Positions 1 to 4,820 of a DNA stretch of 6,337 bases are shown piece by piece. Position 1 is the first letter of the stretch; each line of letters begins with the position of its first letter. This DNA is from an uncultured archaeon (GTDB taxonomy: Archaea > Thermoproteota > Nitrososphaeria > Nitrososphaerales > Nitrosopumilaceae): positions 1-6,337 of the forward strand of contig CALBNQ010000174.1 of the NCBI GenBank assembly GCA_937896495.1, written 5' to 3'. The position numbers and the translations under genes were made by a program. The notes under the pieces were generated by a model. It searched no databases and had not been told where the DNA came from. It saw only the letters and a list, made by a program, of their open reading frames with translations.

Positions 1-3
1 ATA

Positions 4-50
4 GAAAAAGTGCATTAGCACACTTTTTTTCTATTTTATTATTTTTAGAA
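4..50 (+). terminator. Hairpin plus T-tract, probable terminator of an upstream gene
   Basis: A run AAAAAGTG (5-12) can pair with CACTTTTT (21-28), and the inner GTGC/GCAC (10-13, 18-21) offers an alternative stem. A long T-rich stretch continues to about base 48. This looks like a termination site for a plus-strand gene ending just before or at the window edge. A TAG at 2-4 could be its stop codon, but the frame cannot be known. In marine ammonia-oxidising archaea the gene before amoX is usually amoC; that identity is inference. Confidence 0.55.
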
Positions 51-78
51 AATTACGTAGATCGTACTTGCACTCTAA

Positions 79-98
79 TTTAAGAAAGACTTAAAAGG
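79..98 (+). promoter_or_regulatory. amoX promoter: TATA box inside an inverted repeat
   Basis: TTAAAAGG (91-98) is a TATA-like element centred about 28 bp before the amoX ATG, so the transcript would begin at or within a few bases of the start codon. The TATA overlaps a perfect inverted repeat, TTTAAG (79-84) and CTTAAA (90-95), separated by AAAGA. The repeat may be a regulatory site or chance in AT-rich DNA. Confidence 0.5.
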
Positions 99-122
99 AT
101 TCTGAATAAGAATAATTTCATA

Positions 123-485
123 ATGACTCTTCCAAAAGGATTCGGATCTGGCAGTGCTGGTGGTTCATCAAGTGCTGACGTAGAACGAATGATTGGAAAA
201 CGCGTTGAAAACATGACTGGTATGATTACTATTTCATATTGGGCAGCATTGATAGCTACTTTTGGTGGTACAGCAGCAGGATATTTCTATTATCCATGGG
301 CATACCCAACAGCAAGTGGTCACTTTGCATTCATCGTACTCACAATCATAGAATCAATTGGTTACATCTTCTGTGTTAAAGTCATGGAAGAAGGTTCTAA
401 CAAAAACAGCAATGGCCTCATTGGTGCCAGTGTTGGTGGTTCAGTAATATTCGTATTATTTGTATCACTATTTGTTGGATGGTAA
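123..485 (+). CDS. amoX: AmoX, small membrane subunit of archaeal ammonia monooxygenase
   Basis: This 120-residue protein lies directly upstream of amoA, the position amoX holds in marine ammonia-oxidising archaea. It has a Gly/Ser-rich N-terminus (residues 7-17), a short polar segment, then three likely membrane helices at about 35-55, 67-87 and 99-119. There is no signal peptide or catalytic motif. AmoX is known as an archaea-specific component that accompanies AmoA, AmoB and AmoC in the membrane complex; its precise role is unknown. The ATG at 123 sits about 28 bp after a TATA box, consistent with a leaderless or nearly leaderless mRNA. A hairpin with a T-tract follows the stop, so amoX may be transcribed separately from amoA, 133 bp downstream. 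Assignment rests on composition, length, topology and position. Confidence 0.9.
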   Translation: MTLPKGFGSGSAGGSSSADVERMIGKRVENMTGMITISYWAALIATFGGTAAGYFYYPWAYPTASGHFAFIVLTIIESIGYIFCVKVMEEGSNKNSNGLIGASVGGSVIFVLFVSLFVGW

Positions 486-488
486 TCA

Positions 489-526
489 GAAGGTAAACCC
501 TTCAGACACTTCTTTTTCATTTTAGT
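489..526 (+). terminator. amoX terminator hairpin with T-tract
   Basis: A perfect 5-bp stem GAAGG (489-493)/CCTTC (499-503) with loop TAAAC starts four bases after the amoX stop. T-rich sequence follows at 510-526. T-tracts are the main termination signal in archaea, and the hairpin makes this stronger. It suggests that most amoX transcripts end before amoA. Confidence 0.6.
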
Positions 527-577
527 TTAGAACAACTTTGTTGTGTATTTGTTATCTGTCCATGACGATCTTCATCA

Positions 578-599
578 CACTATAAAATTTTATATAGTG
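578..599 (+). promoter_or_regulatory. amoA promoter: near-palindrome with two TATA boxes
   Basis: CACTATA (578-584) and TATAGTG (593-599) form a perfect 7-bp inverted repeat around an AT-only core. It contains two TATA candidates, TATAAAA (581-587) and TATATAG (591-597). The second is centred about 25 bp before the amoA ATG at 619 and predicts a leaderless start; the first would give a leader of about 9 bases. That a regulator binds the repeat is inference. Confidence 0.6.
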
Positions 600-618
600 A
601 CTTTTTCCTCAACTCCGT

Positions 619-1269
619 ATGGTCTGGTTAAGACGATGTACCCACTACTTATTCATAGTAGTAGTTGCAGTTAACTCAACACTGTTAACAATTAACGCAG
701 GTGACTACATTTTCTATACTGACTGGGCTTGGACTTCGTACACGGTATTTTCAATATCGCAAACGTTGATGCTTATCGTAGGTGCAACATACTATCTTAC
801 GTTTACAGGCGTTCCGGGCACAGCAACATATTATGGCCTCATTATGACAGTATATACTTGGGTAGCCAAAGCCGCATGGTTTTCACTCGGCTATCCGTAT
901 GACTTCATTGTAACTCCAGTTTGGCTACCATCAGCAATGCTGTTGGACTTAGTATACTGGGCAACAAAGAAGAACAAACATAGTTTGATACTGTTTGGAG
1001 GTGTACTTGTAGGAATGTCTTTACCATTATTCAACATGGTAAACCTGATAACAGTTGCAGACCCACTTGAAACGGCATTCAAATATCCTAGACCAACATT
1101 GCCACCATATATGACACCGATAGAACCGCAAGTAGGAAAGTTCTATAACAGTCCAGTTGCGCTCGGTGCAGGTGCTAGTGCAGTCTTAGGATGTACGTTC
1201 GCAGCATTAGGTTGTAAACTTAATACTTGGACATACAGATGGATGGCCGCTTGGTCAAAGTGGGACTAA
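619..1269 (+). CDS. amoA: Ammonia monooxygenase subunit A (archaeal AmoA)
   Basis: AmoA is an integral membrane subunit of the copper-containing ammonia monooxygenase, which oxidises ammonia to hydroxylamine and supplies this organism's energy. The 216-residue protein is full length for archaeal AmoA. It starts MVWLRRCTHYLF and ends TYRWMAAWSKWD, both highly characteristic. Hydrophobic spans lie at about 8-25, 40-62, 71-92, 98-115, 121-147 and 178-200. The long loop at about 148-176 is proline-rich. The sequence at 1231-1250 exactly matches the classical archaeal amoA reverse survey-primer site. ATG 619 is the only sensible start and lies about 25 bp after a TATA box. Codons are richer in C-ending forms (TAC, TTC, ACG) than in neighbouring genes, as in highly expressed genes. 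A T-rich terminator follows. The identification is secure. Confidence 0.99.
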   Translation: MVWLRRCTHYLFIVVVAVNSTLLTINAGDYIFYTDWAWTSYTVFSISQTLMLIVGATYYLTFTGVPGTATYYGLIMTVYTWVAKAAWFSLGYPYDFIVTPVWLPSAMLLDLVYWATKKNKHSLILFGGVLVGMSLPLFNMVNLITVADPLETAFKYPRPTLPPYMTPIEPQVGKFYNSPVALGAGASAVLGCTFAALGCKLNTWTYRWMAAWSKWD

Positions 1270-1270
1270 A

Positions 1271-1305
1271 CACCCAACCTTTTCCTTTTCATTTTATTAT
1301 TTTCT
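1271..1305 (+). terminator. T-rich terminator after amoA
   Basis: Immediately after the amoA stop the plus strand is pyrimidine/T-rich, with repeated TTTTC and TTTTATTATTTT runs (1280-1303) and no strong hairpin. This fits archaeal oligo-T termination. Similar T-rich runs follow amoX and the 33-residue membrane protein gene. Confidence 0.5.
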
Positions 1306-1306
1306 C

Positions 1307-1322
1307 TTAGAGTATACTCTAA
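1307..1322. repeat. Perfect 16-bp palindrome TTAGAGTATACTCTAA
   Basis: The 16 bases read the same on both strands. The palindrome lies 38 bp after amoA and 87 bp before the methyltransferase GTG. As RNA it could only fold as a stem with almost no loop, so a dimeric protein-binding site or part of the termination region is more likely. No function is known to me. Confidence 0.7.
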
Positions 1323-1408
1323 ACTACAAAAATTGATTAAAAAATATTGCACAGGTTGTGATCTTTTATTGTCTACTTTGAGGATATGTAATCTTGTGAT
1401 TATACTAT

Positions 1409-2269
1409 GTGAAGCAACAATACGGTCAGATTCTTGTAACTCCAAAACCTTTTGTAAAGTGGGCTGGAGGTAAACGACAATTAATCCCAATCCTAAATCA
1501 AAACCTACCTCGTTCTTTTGGAACTTATTTTGAACCGTTTTTGGGCGGTGGTGCACTATTATTTCATATGTTGACTGAACGAAATGGTCAAAAATGTAGT
1601 ATATCTGATTTGAACTCTGATCTTGTTTTATCATACATCACAATTCGAGACAGAATTGATAGTTTGATCACTTCATTAAAAAGTCATGAAAGAAATTATC
1701 AGAAAGATTCCAAATCTTACTATTATTCTGTAAGAGAAAGTAATCCTAGAAGTGCGATTGAGAAAACATCTCGATTACTCTTTTTGAATAGGACTTGTTT
1801 TAATGGATTATACCGAGTTAATAGTAAAGGAAAATTCAATGTACCATTAGGAAAATACACTAATCCAAATATTGTAAATGAAGATAATCTTCGTGCTGTA
1901 AGTGATATTTTACAGGCAAGTAAAGTTTCTATAAACTGTCGTGATTTTGAAGCAGTTCTAAGAGATGCTAAAAAAGGTGATTTGGTCTATTTTGATCCAC
2001 CATATCAGCCAGTAAGCAACACTGCAAATTTTACAAGTTACACTAACAAAAGTTTCTCTATTGATGATTTGAATAGATTAGCAGAACTCTGTAAGAATTT
2101 AGATGCAAAAGGTTGCCATGTTCTTTTATCTAATTCTGATTCTGAGGATGTATCTGAATTATTCTCAAAAAAACCTTGGAAAGTAAGTAGAATTCAGGCA
2201 AATCGCTCCATCAATTCTGACTCTAAAAAGAGAACTGGTCACTTTGAGTTATTGATTAAAAATTATTAG
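1409..2269 (+). CDS. Dam-like (D12 class) N6-adenine DNA methyltransferase
   Basis: Predicted to transfer a methyl group from S-adenosylmethionine to adenine N6 in DNA. The 286 residues match the usual Dam-family length. The order of motifs is that of the D12/alpha class: PFVKWAGGKRQLIP (14-27, motif X), FEPFLGGGALLF (41-52, SAM-binding motif I), SDLNSD (66-71), FLNRTCFNGLYRVN (125-138) with the following GKFNVPLG typical of Dam/DpnM proteins, DPPY (196-199, catalytic motif IV), and VLLSNSD (238-244). The start is GTG; TGA lies in frame four codons upstream and no ATG is near. No endonuclease gene is visible, so it may be an orphan enzyme. Its recognition site cannot be read from sequence; GATC is common among relatives. 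AT-rich codon use and its position next to a tRNA could reflect acquisition, but its catalytic motifs are intact. Confidence 0.93.
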   Translation: MKQQYGQILVTPKPFVKWAGGKRQLIPILNQNLPRSFGTYFEPFLGGGALLFHMLTERNGQKCSISDLNSDLVLSYITIRDRIDSLITSLKSHERNYQKDSKSYYYSVRESNPRSAIEKTSRLLFLNRTCFNGLYRVNSKGKFNVPLGKYTNPNIVNEDNLRAVSDILQASKVSINCRDFEAVLRDAKKGDLVYFDPPYQPVSNTANFTSYTNKSFSIDDLNRLAELCKNLDAKGCHVLLSNSDSEDVSELFSKKPWKVSRIQANRSINSDSKKRTGHFELLIKNY

Positions 2270-2270
2270 A

Positions 2271-2344
2271 AGCTTCGAACGGGATCTGAACCCGTGACCT
2301 TTACATTACCAATGTAACGCTCTACCAGACTGAGCTACCGAAGC
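2271..2344 (-). tRNA. tRNA-Thr (anticodon GGU)
   Basis: The minus strand folds into a complete 74-base cloverleaf: acceptor GCTTCGG/TCGAAGC (one G-U at the base), D stem GCTC/GAGC, anticodon stem TTACA/TGTAA with loop TTGGTAA (anticodon GGT), and T stem ACGGG/CCCGT with loop TTCAGAT. The discriminator base is T and no CCA is encoded. A TATA-like element (2367-2376) is centred 28 bp upstream of the 5' end. The 3' end is one base from the stop codon of the convergent methyltransferase gene. Confidence 0.97.
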
Positions 2345-2406
2345 ACAATTTTTCACTACATAAAATCCTTATAATTCTTCATTCTTGTCAAAATTCTTCT
2401 AAACTG

Positions 2407-2413
2407 TTAAATC
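2407..2413 (+). promoter_or_regulatory. TATA-like element of tRNA-Leu
   Basis: TTAAATC is centred about 26 bp before the first base of tRNA-Leu, the spacing also seen, within a base or two, for the other three tRNA genes here. Confidence 0.4.
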
Positions 2414-2461
2414 TCTCGCAAATTTTTACCTTTTTGGAGGAGTAATCAAGCCTGGCCAAAG

Positions 2462-2481
2462 TAAGCAATTTGCTTTTGGAC
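2462..2481 (+). other. Non-canonical 20-base intron in the D arm of tRNA-Leu
   Basis: The flanks form a bulge-helix-bulge substrate. CCAA (2456-2459) pairs with TTGG (2476-2479). The 3-base bulges are AG|T (2460-2462) and AC|A (2480-2482). The intron body forms a hairpin, AAGCA (2463-2467)/TGCTT (2471-2475) with loop ATT. Cutting both bulges after their second base gives exactly the D stem ATC/GAT needed for a leucine tRNA. The outer helix on the exon side is poor, so this is a relaxed motif. The splice positions are unique because no shift by one base gives the same product. Confidence 0.88.
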
Positions 2482-2495
2482 ATGCAGGACTTAAG

Positions 2496-2510
2496 ATCAA
2501 ATAATGGGTG
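2496..2510 (+). other. Canonical 15-base intron at tRNA-Leu position 37/38
   Basis: Removal restores loop CTTAAGA between CAGGA and TCCTG. CTTA (2490-2493) can pair with TGGG (2505-2508) through one G-C, two G-U and one A-U pair. The bulges are AG|A and TG|A, and the outer helix is the anticodon stem. The intron has almost no inner stem. The repeat ATC at both boundaries lets the cut shift by up to three bases without changing the product; the bulge geometry favours the position given. Confidence 0.9.
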
Positions 2511-2561
2511 ATCCTGTCTTTCAGGAGTTCGTGGGTTCAAATCCCACCTCCTCCATTGGTC

Positions 2562-2948
2562 TTATTTTGGATGTTTAATTCCTCTGGCATTTAGTACTTC
2601 ATACACATCTGGTAATGAAAATACAAATCCTACATGTACACAATCTTTCTCATCACATAGTTGACAAAATAATTCTCCTTTTTGAACTGCAACTTCTGCT
2701 ATTCTATTTTTGATATTATCTTTTAGTATAACACGATCATCATCAACTGATATCTTTTCAATTTTTGGAGCATATCTTGCAAACGTTTTGTCTTTTTGCA
2801 TCATCTCTTCTAACATGAAAGTAACATAACCTGAAAAACTATTGACACCCTTCATTGTAAGGTCGTCTTTACTCTTTTGATAAACCTCATGGAATTTATC
2901 GTAGACTGTTTCTGAAACTGTAATTGATTTGAATCCTGCTTTTGGCAA
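2562..2948 (-). CDS. Ribbon-helix-helix-like protein with C-terminal zinc-knuckle motif
   Basis: I do not recognise a named family for this 128-residue protein. Residues 5-50 look like a ribbon-helix-helix DNA-binding unit: a short strand (FKSITVSE), a helix (about 14-30) and a second helix (about 38-50), though the segment between helices is longer than usual. The C-terminal half has Cys95, Cys98, Cys103 and His105 (C-x2-C-x4-C-x-H), a plausible zinc site, followed by a helix around PDVYEVL. A transcription regulator is the likeliest role, by inference. The start is TTG: an in-frame TAA lies eight codons upstream, no ATG or GTG start lies between, and the first internal Met (32) would delete the strand and first helix. 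It diverges from the regulator at 3066. Confidence 0.8.
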   Translation of the reverse strand: MPKAGFKSITVSETVYDKFHEVYQKSKDDLTMKGVNSFSGYVTFMLEEMMQKDKTFARYAPKIEKISVDDDRVILKDNIKNRIAEVAVQKGELFCQLCDEKDCVHVGFVFSLPDVYEVLNARGIKHPK

Positions 2949-2964
2949 TTTACTTTTCCTTACC

Positions 2965-2990
2965 GTACATTAAAGTACTCATGTATATAT
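2965..2990 (-). promoter_or_regulatory. Promoter and possible operator of the ribbon-helix-helix gene
   Basis: On the minus strand ATATATAC (2990-2983) is a good TATA box, 38 bp before the TTG start, giving a leader of roughly 12 bases. Between them is a short inverted repeat, GTAC (2965-2968) and GTAC (2975-2978) with a 6-base AT spacer, near the predicted transcription start. Ribbon-helix-helix proteins often bind such short repeats in their own promoters; that this one does is inference. Confidence 0.45.
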
Positions 2991-3035
2991 TGTTTTATTT
3001 TAAAAAATAGTCTTTTATTGTAAATGCAAATTAGT

Positions 3036-3043
3036 CTTTATAC
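3036..3043 (+). promoter_or_regulatory. TATA box of the winged-helix regulator
   Basis: CTTTATAC is centred 26 bp before ATG 3066. It therefore predicts a leaderless mRNA beginning at that ATG and would place the upstream TTG (3054) outside the transcript. Confidence 0.55.
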
Positions 3044-3065
3044 GATACTGTAATTGAAGAACAGT

Positions 3066-3959
3066 ATGGGTAAAGGATATTCCTCTGAAGAAATTAGAGA
3101 GAAATTGATTGTTGTTTTAGAGCATTCTACAACTGGAATGTCTGGTGTGGAAATTTCTGAAAAAGTAGGCGTTAATAGAATTACTATGACAAAATATCTC
3201 AAAGTATTTGCAGTTGAAGGATTGTTGAGACAAAAAAATATTGGAAATGTAACTTTATGGTCTTTAGAACCTGGTCAAGAATCTTTTAATTTTCCTGATG
3301 ATTATTTCAAAATCACATCTAAATTTCTTGAAAATCTGACTAAAGGTACTGAAGAAGAAGTTTACTCATTAATTCGTAATTGTATTCATTCAGGTGCATC
3401 TGTAAATTCATTAATTTTTGAAGCGATTGTTCCTGCTATTGATTCGATAAATGAATTATATGATGAGGGAAAAATAGGTTCATCTGAATTAAGCCTTCTT
3501 AGAAACACTATTTCAAAATCACTTCAAATTTTTAATCAATTCCCAATAGTTTCTAACTCACAAAAAAATGTGGTTGTGATCGCAGCAGATTCAAAAAGCA
3601 CTTTACTTTCCGAAGCTGCATCTTCAGCATATCATTCTGATGGTTGGAGAGTTTCTCATTTGGGTGACATGTCACATGCAATCAATGTTTTATTTGATCT
3701 TGATTTCCAAAAACTGGTTGGTAAAATATGGAAACGAAAATCTGGGATCTTAATTGTTGTTATTTTTTCACAAACCAGTGAAGGCTTGATGTTTTTTGTC
3801 GATTCTATAACTCCACTTAAAGAAAAATCTAGTAAACGTATGAAATTGACATTATGTGCAAAAACATCAAAAAAATCAAAAATTAATGCTGATTTAATAT
3901 CTGAAAATTTTAATGATATTTTACAATGGTCAAATACAACCTTTCAAAATTTGAAATAA
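3066..3959 (+). CDS. Winged-helix regulator with degenerate B12-binding-like module
   Basis: A 297-residue protein with an N-terminal winged helix-turn-helix (about 6-68; recognition region EISEKVGVNRITMTKYLKVF). A helical segment follows (about 85-158), ending LYDEGKIGSSELSLLRNTISKSL, which resembles the cap domain of cobalamin-binding proteins. Then comes a Rossmann-like part (about 168-245) with GWRVSHLGDM (193-202), the usual second B12-loop signature. The normal DxHxxG cobalt-ligand motif is replaced by ADSKSTL (174-180), so histidine is missing. The architecture recalls B12-dependent or B12-derived regulators such as CarH/LitR, but this one probably does not hold B12 through a histidine ligand. 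The C-terminus is lysine-rich (252-273) and probably cytoplasmic. A TTG at 3054 could add four residues; ATG 3066 is preferred from TATA spacing. Target genes are unknown. Confidence 0.82.
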   Translation: MGKGYSSEEIREKLIVVLEHSTTGMSGVEISEKVGVNRITMTKYLKVFAVEGLLRQKNIGNVTLWSLEPGQESFNFPDDYFKITSKFLENLTKGTEEEVYSLIRNCIHSGASVNSLIFEAIVPAIDSINELYDEGKIGSSELSLLRNTISKSLQIFNQFPIVSNSQKNVVVIAADSKSTLLSEAASSAYHSDGWRVSHLGDMSHAINVLFDLDFQKLVGKIWKRKSGILIVVIFSQTSEGLMFFVDSITPLKEKSSKRMKLTLCAKTSKKSKINADLISENFNDILQWSNTTFQNLK

Positions 3960-3966
3960 TACAAAA

Positions 3967-4041
3967 TGGGCCCGATGTGATTCGAACACATGACCTTTCG
4001 ATTATCAGTCGAACGCTCCAGCCAAGCTGAGCTACGAGCCC
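3967..4041 (-). tRNA. tRNA-Ile (anticodon GAU)
   Basis: A complete 75-base cloverleaf on the minus strand: acceptor GGGCTCG/CGGGCCC (one G-U), D stem GCTC/GAGC, anticodon stem TTCGA/TCGAA with loop CTGATAA (anticodon GAT), and T stem ATGTG/CACAT with loop TTCGAAT. The discriminator is A and no CCA is encoded. There is no intron. A TATA-like CTTAAATG (4073-4066 on the minus strand) is centred 28 bp upstream, just after the thioredoxin-fold gene's stop codon. The 3' end is eight bases from the stop of the convergent regulator gene. Confidence 0.97.
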
Positions 4042-4080
4042 ACGAACAATTCTCTAGGCTTGAGTCATTTAAGTTTAATT

Positions 4081-4629
4081 TTATTTCCACTTGATTGAAC
4101 AACCAATTGATGGGTCAAAATCTTTTTCAATTTTCTCACCTGACAAAAGTTTCTGCATATTATTGATCATTGTTTTATCAGTAGCTTTGTCTTCTGGTTT
4201 CATAGCATTATCAATTTTACCATGAAATACTAATTGTTTTTGACTATTGAATAAGAATGGATCTGGAGTACACATTGCACCATATTTCTTAGCAATTTCT
4301 TGTGTCTCATCTACCAAATAATCAAATCTAAACCCTTTTTCTTTTGCTGTTTGTTTCATTGCATCAAAACTATCTTCAGGATAATCTGTTGAATCGTTAC
4401 TGTTAATTCCAATAATTGCTATATCTTTGCCACATTTTTCATATAATTCATTTAATGCATCTACTTTAGCTTTAACATATGGACAATGATTACACATGAA
4501 AATTATCAAAACTCCTTTGTAATTGTTATAATCATTAAGAGAATGTTTTTGATCATCTGTCCCTAATAGTTCAAAGTCTGGAGCAGTATCTCCTGCTTTT
4601 AGCTTGATTTGTGATTCTAAAAGGACCAT
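4081..4629 (-). CDS. PRX-like thioredoxin-fold protein (redoxin)
   Basis: A 182-residue thioredoxin-fold protein of the AhpC/TSA-Redoxin group, closest in appearance to the PRX-like1 subfamily. The N-terminus LKAGDTAPDFEL is typical of peroxiredoxin-like proteins. The active-site segment is CNHCPYVKA (Cys46, Cys49), followed by VDALNELYEKCG. CTPDPFLF (120-127) holds the cis-proline region, and the end, GCSIKWK (176-182), is typical of the subfamily and carries Cys177. A thiol-disulfide or peroxide-related role in the cytoplasm is likely; the substrate is unknown. An ATG at 4701 would add 24 residues including a hydrophobic run, but a TATA-like TTTTATTT (4658-4651) sits 26 bp before ATG 4629, and the longer start would overlap the tRNA-Ala promoter. 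It appears monocistronic. Confidence 0.9.
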   Translation of the reverse strand: MVLLESQIKLKAGDTAPDFELLGTDDQKHSLNDYNNYKGVLIIFMCNHCPYVKAKVDALNELYEKCGKDIAIIGINSNDSTDYPEDSFDAMKQTAKEKGFRFDYLVDETQEIAKKYGAMCTPDPFLFNSQKQLVFHGKIDNAMKPEDKATDKTMINNMQKLLSGEKIEKDFDPSIGCSIKWK

Positions 4630-4650
4630 GAGAAAATTTGTTTTGCTTTC

Positions 4651-4658
4651 AAATAAAA
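4651..4658 (-). promoter_or_regulatory. TATA-like element of the redoxin gene
   Basis: TTTTATTT on the minus strand is centred about 26 bp before ATG 4629. It supports the 182-residue form as a leaderless product and disfavours the longer start at 4701, which lies upstream of this promoter. Confidence 0.5.
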
Positions 4659-4679
4659 CCCTTGTCAAGAAGACAACAA

Positions 4680-4686
4680 TTAAAAT
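4680..4686 (+). promoter_or_regulatory. TATA-like element of tRNA-Ala
   Basis: TTAAAAT is centred 28 bp before the tRNA-Ala 5' end, the spacing used by the Thr and Ile genes. A second AT-rich run (CTTTTATCA, about 4691-4699) is too close to the gene. Confidence 0.4.
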
Positions 4687-4710
4687 CCACACTTTTATCA
4701 TTCTTCATGT

Positions 4711-4784
4711 GGGCCGGTAGTATAGCCTGGTAGTATACCCGCCTTGCACGCGGGGGGTCACGGATTCAAATTCCGTCCGGTCCA
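4711..4784 (+). tRNA. tRNA-Ala (anticodon UGC)
   Basis: A 74-base cloverleaf: acceptor GGGCCGG/CCGGTCC with a G-U at the third pair, D stem GTAT/GTAT (U-A and A-U pairs flanked by G-U pairs), anticodon stem CCCGC/GCGGG with loop CTTGCAC (anticodon TGC, 4745-4747), and T stem ACGGA/TCCGT with loop TTCAAAT. The discriminator is A and no CCA is encoded. The third-pair G-U is the known alanine identity element, shifted from the usual G3-U70 only by name: G3 is 4713. It diverges from the redoxin gene. Confidence 0.97.
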
Positions 4785-4796
4785 CTTTGATCTATT

Positions 4797-4814
4797 CTGA
4801 AATTCAGATTTCAG
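4797..4814. repeat. Inverted repeat upstream of the small membrane protein gene
   Basis: CTGAAAT (4797-4803) and ATTTCAG (4808-4814) are perfect complements around TCAG, extendable by a T-G and a T-A pair. The repeat begins 12 bases after tRNA-Ala and ends 6 bases before the TATA box of the next gene. It could be a hairpin ending the tRNA transcript, though no T-tract follows, or a regulator site next to the TFB-recognition region. Confidence 0.55.
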
Positions 4815-4820
4815 GATGGA

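Larger units (their letters stand above)
2436..2555 (+). tRNA. tRNA-Leu (anticodon UAA) with two introns
   Basis: This is a class II tRNA of 120 bases as transcribed and 85 after removal of 20- and 15-base introns. The acceptor stem GGAGGAG/CTCCTCC is perfect, the T stem is GTGGG/CCCAC with loop TTCAAAT, the variable arm is 14 bases, the discriminator is A, and no CCA is encoded. The anticodon stem CAGGA/TCCTG closes loop CTTAAGA (anticodon TAA, 2492-2494) only after removal of 2496-2510. The D stem ATC/GAT with its 13-base leucine-type loop forms only after removal of 2462-2481. Without the D-arm intron the tRNA could be missed or mispredicted by a standard tRNA scan. It is convergent with the gene at 2562-2948, six bases away. 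Confidence 0.93.

Noticed and set aside
891..1082. 63-residue minus-strand reading frame inside amoA
   Set aside because: It is fully antisense to the secure amoA gene, has no promoter or recognisable motif, and reflects amoA codon bias.
1266..1634. 122-residue minus-strand reading frame across the amoA 3' end and methyltransferase start
   Set aside because: It overlaps the conserved SAM-binding N-terminus of the methyltransferase in antisense and has no family features.
1270..2344. Methyltransferase as a mobile island integrated at tRNA-Thr
   Set aside because: I found no integrase and no second copy of the tRNA-Thr 3' end that would mark an attachment-site duplication.
3054..3065. TTG start adding four residues to the winged-helix regulator
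   Set aside because: ATG 3066 is a better codon and lies at the leaderless distance from the TATA box; TTG 3054 would be upstream of the predicted transcript.
4630..4701. 24-residue N-terminal extension of the redoxin with a hydrophobic run, resembling a signal anchor
   Set aside because: The TATA-like element at 4651-4658 fits a leaderless start at 4629, the extension overlaps the tRNA-Ala promoter, and family members normally begin just before the L-K-A-G-D-x-A-P-D-F segment.
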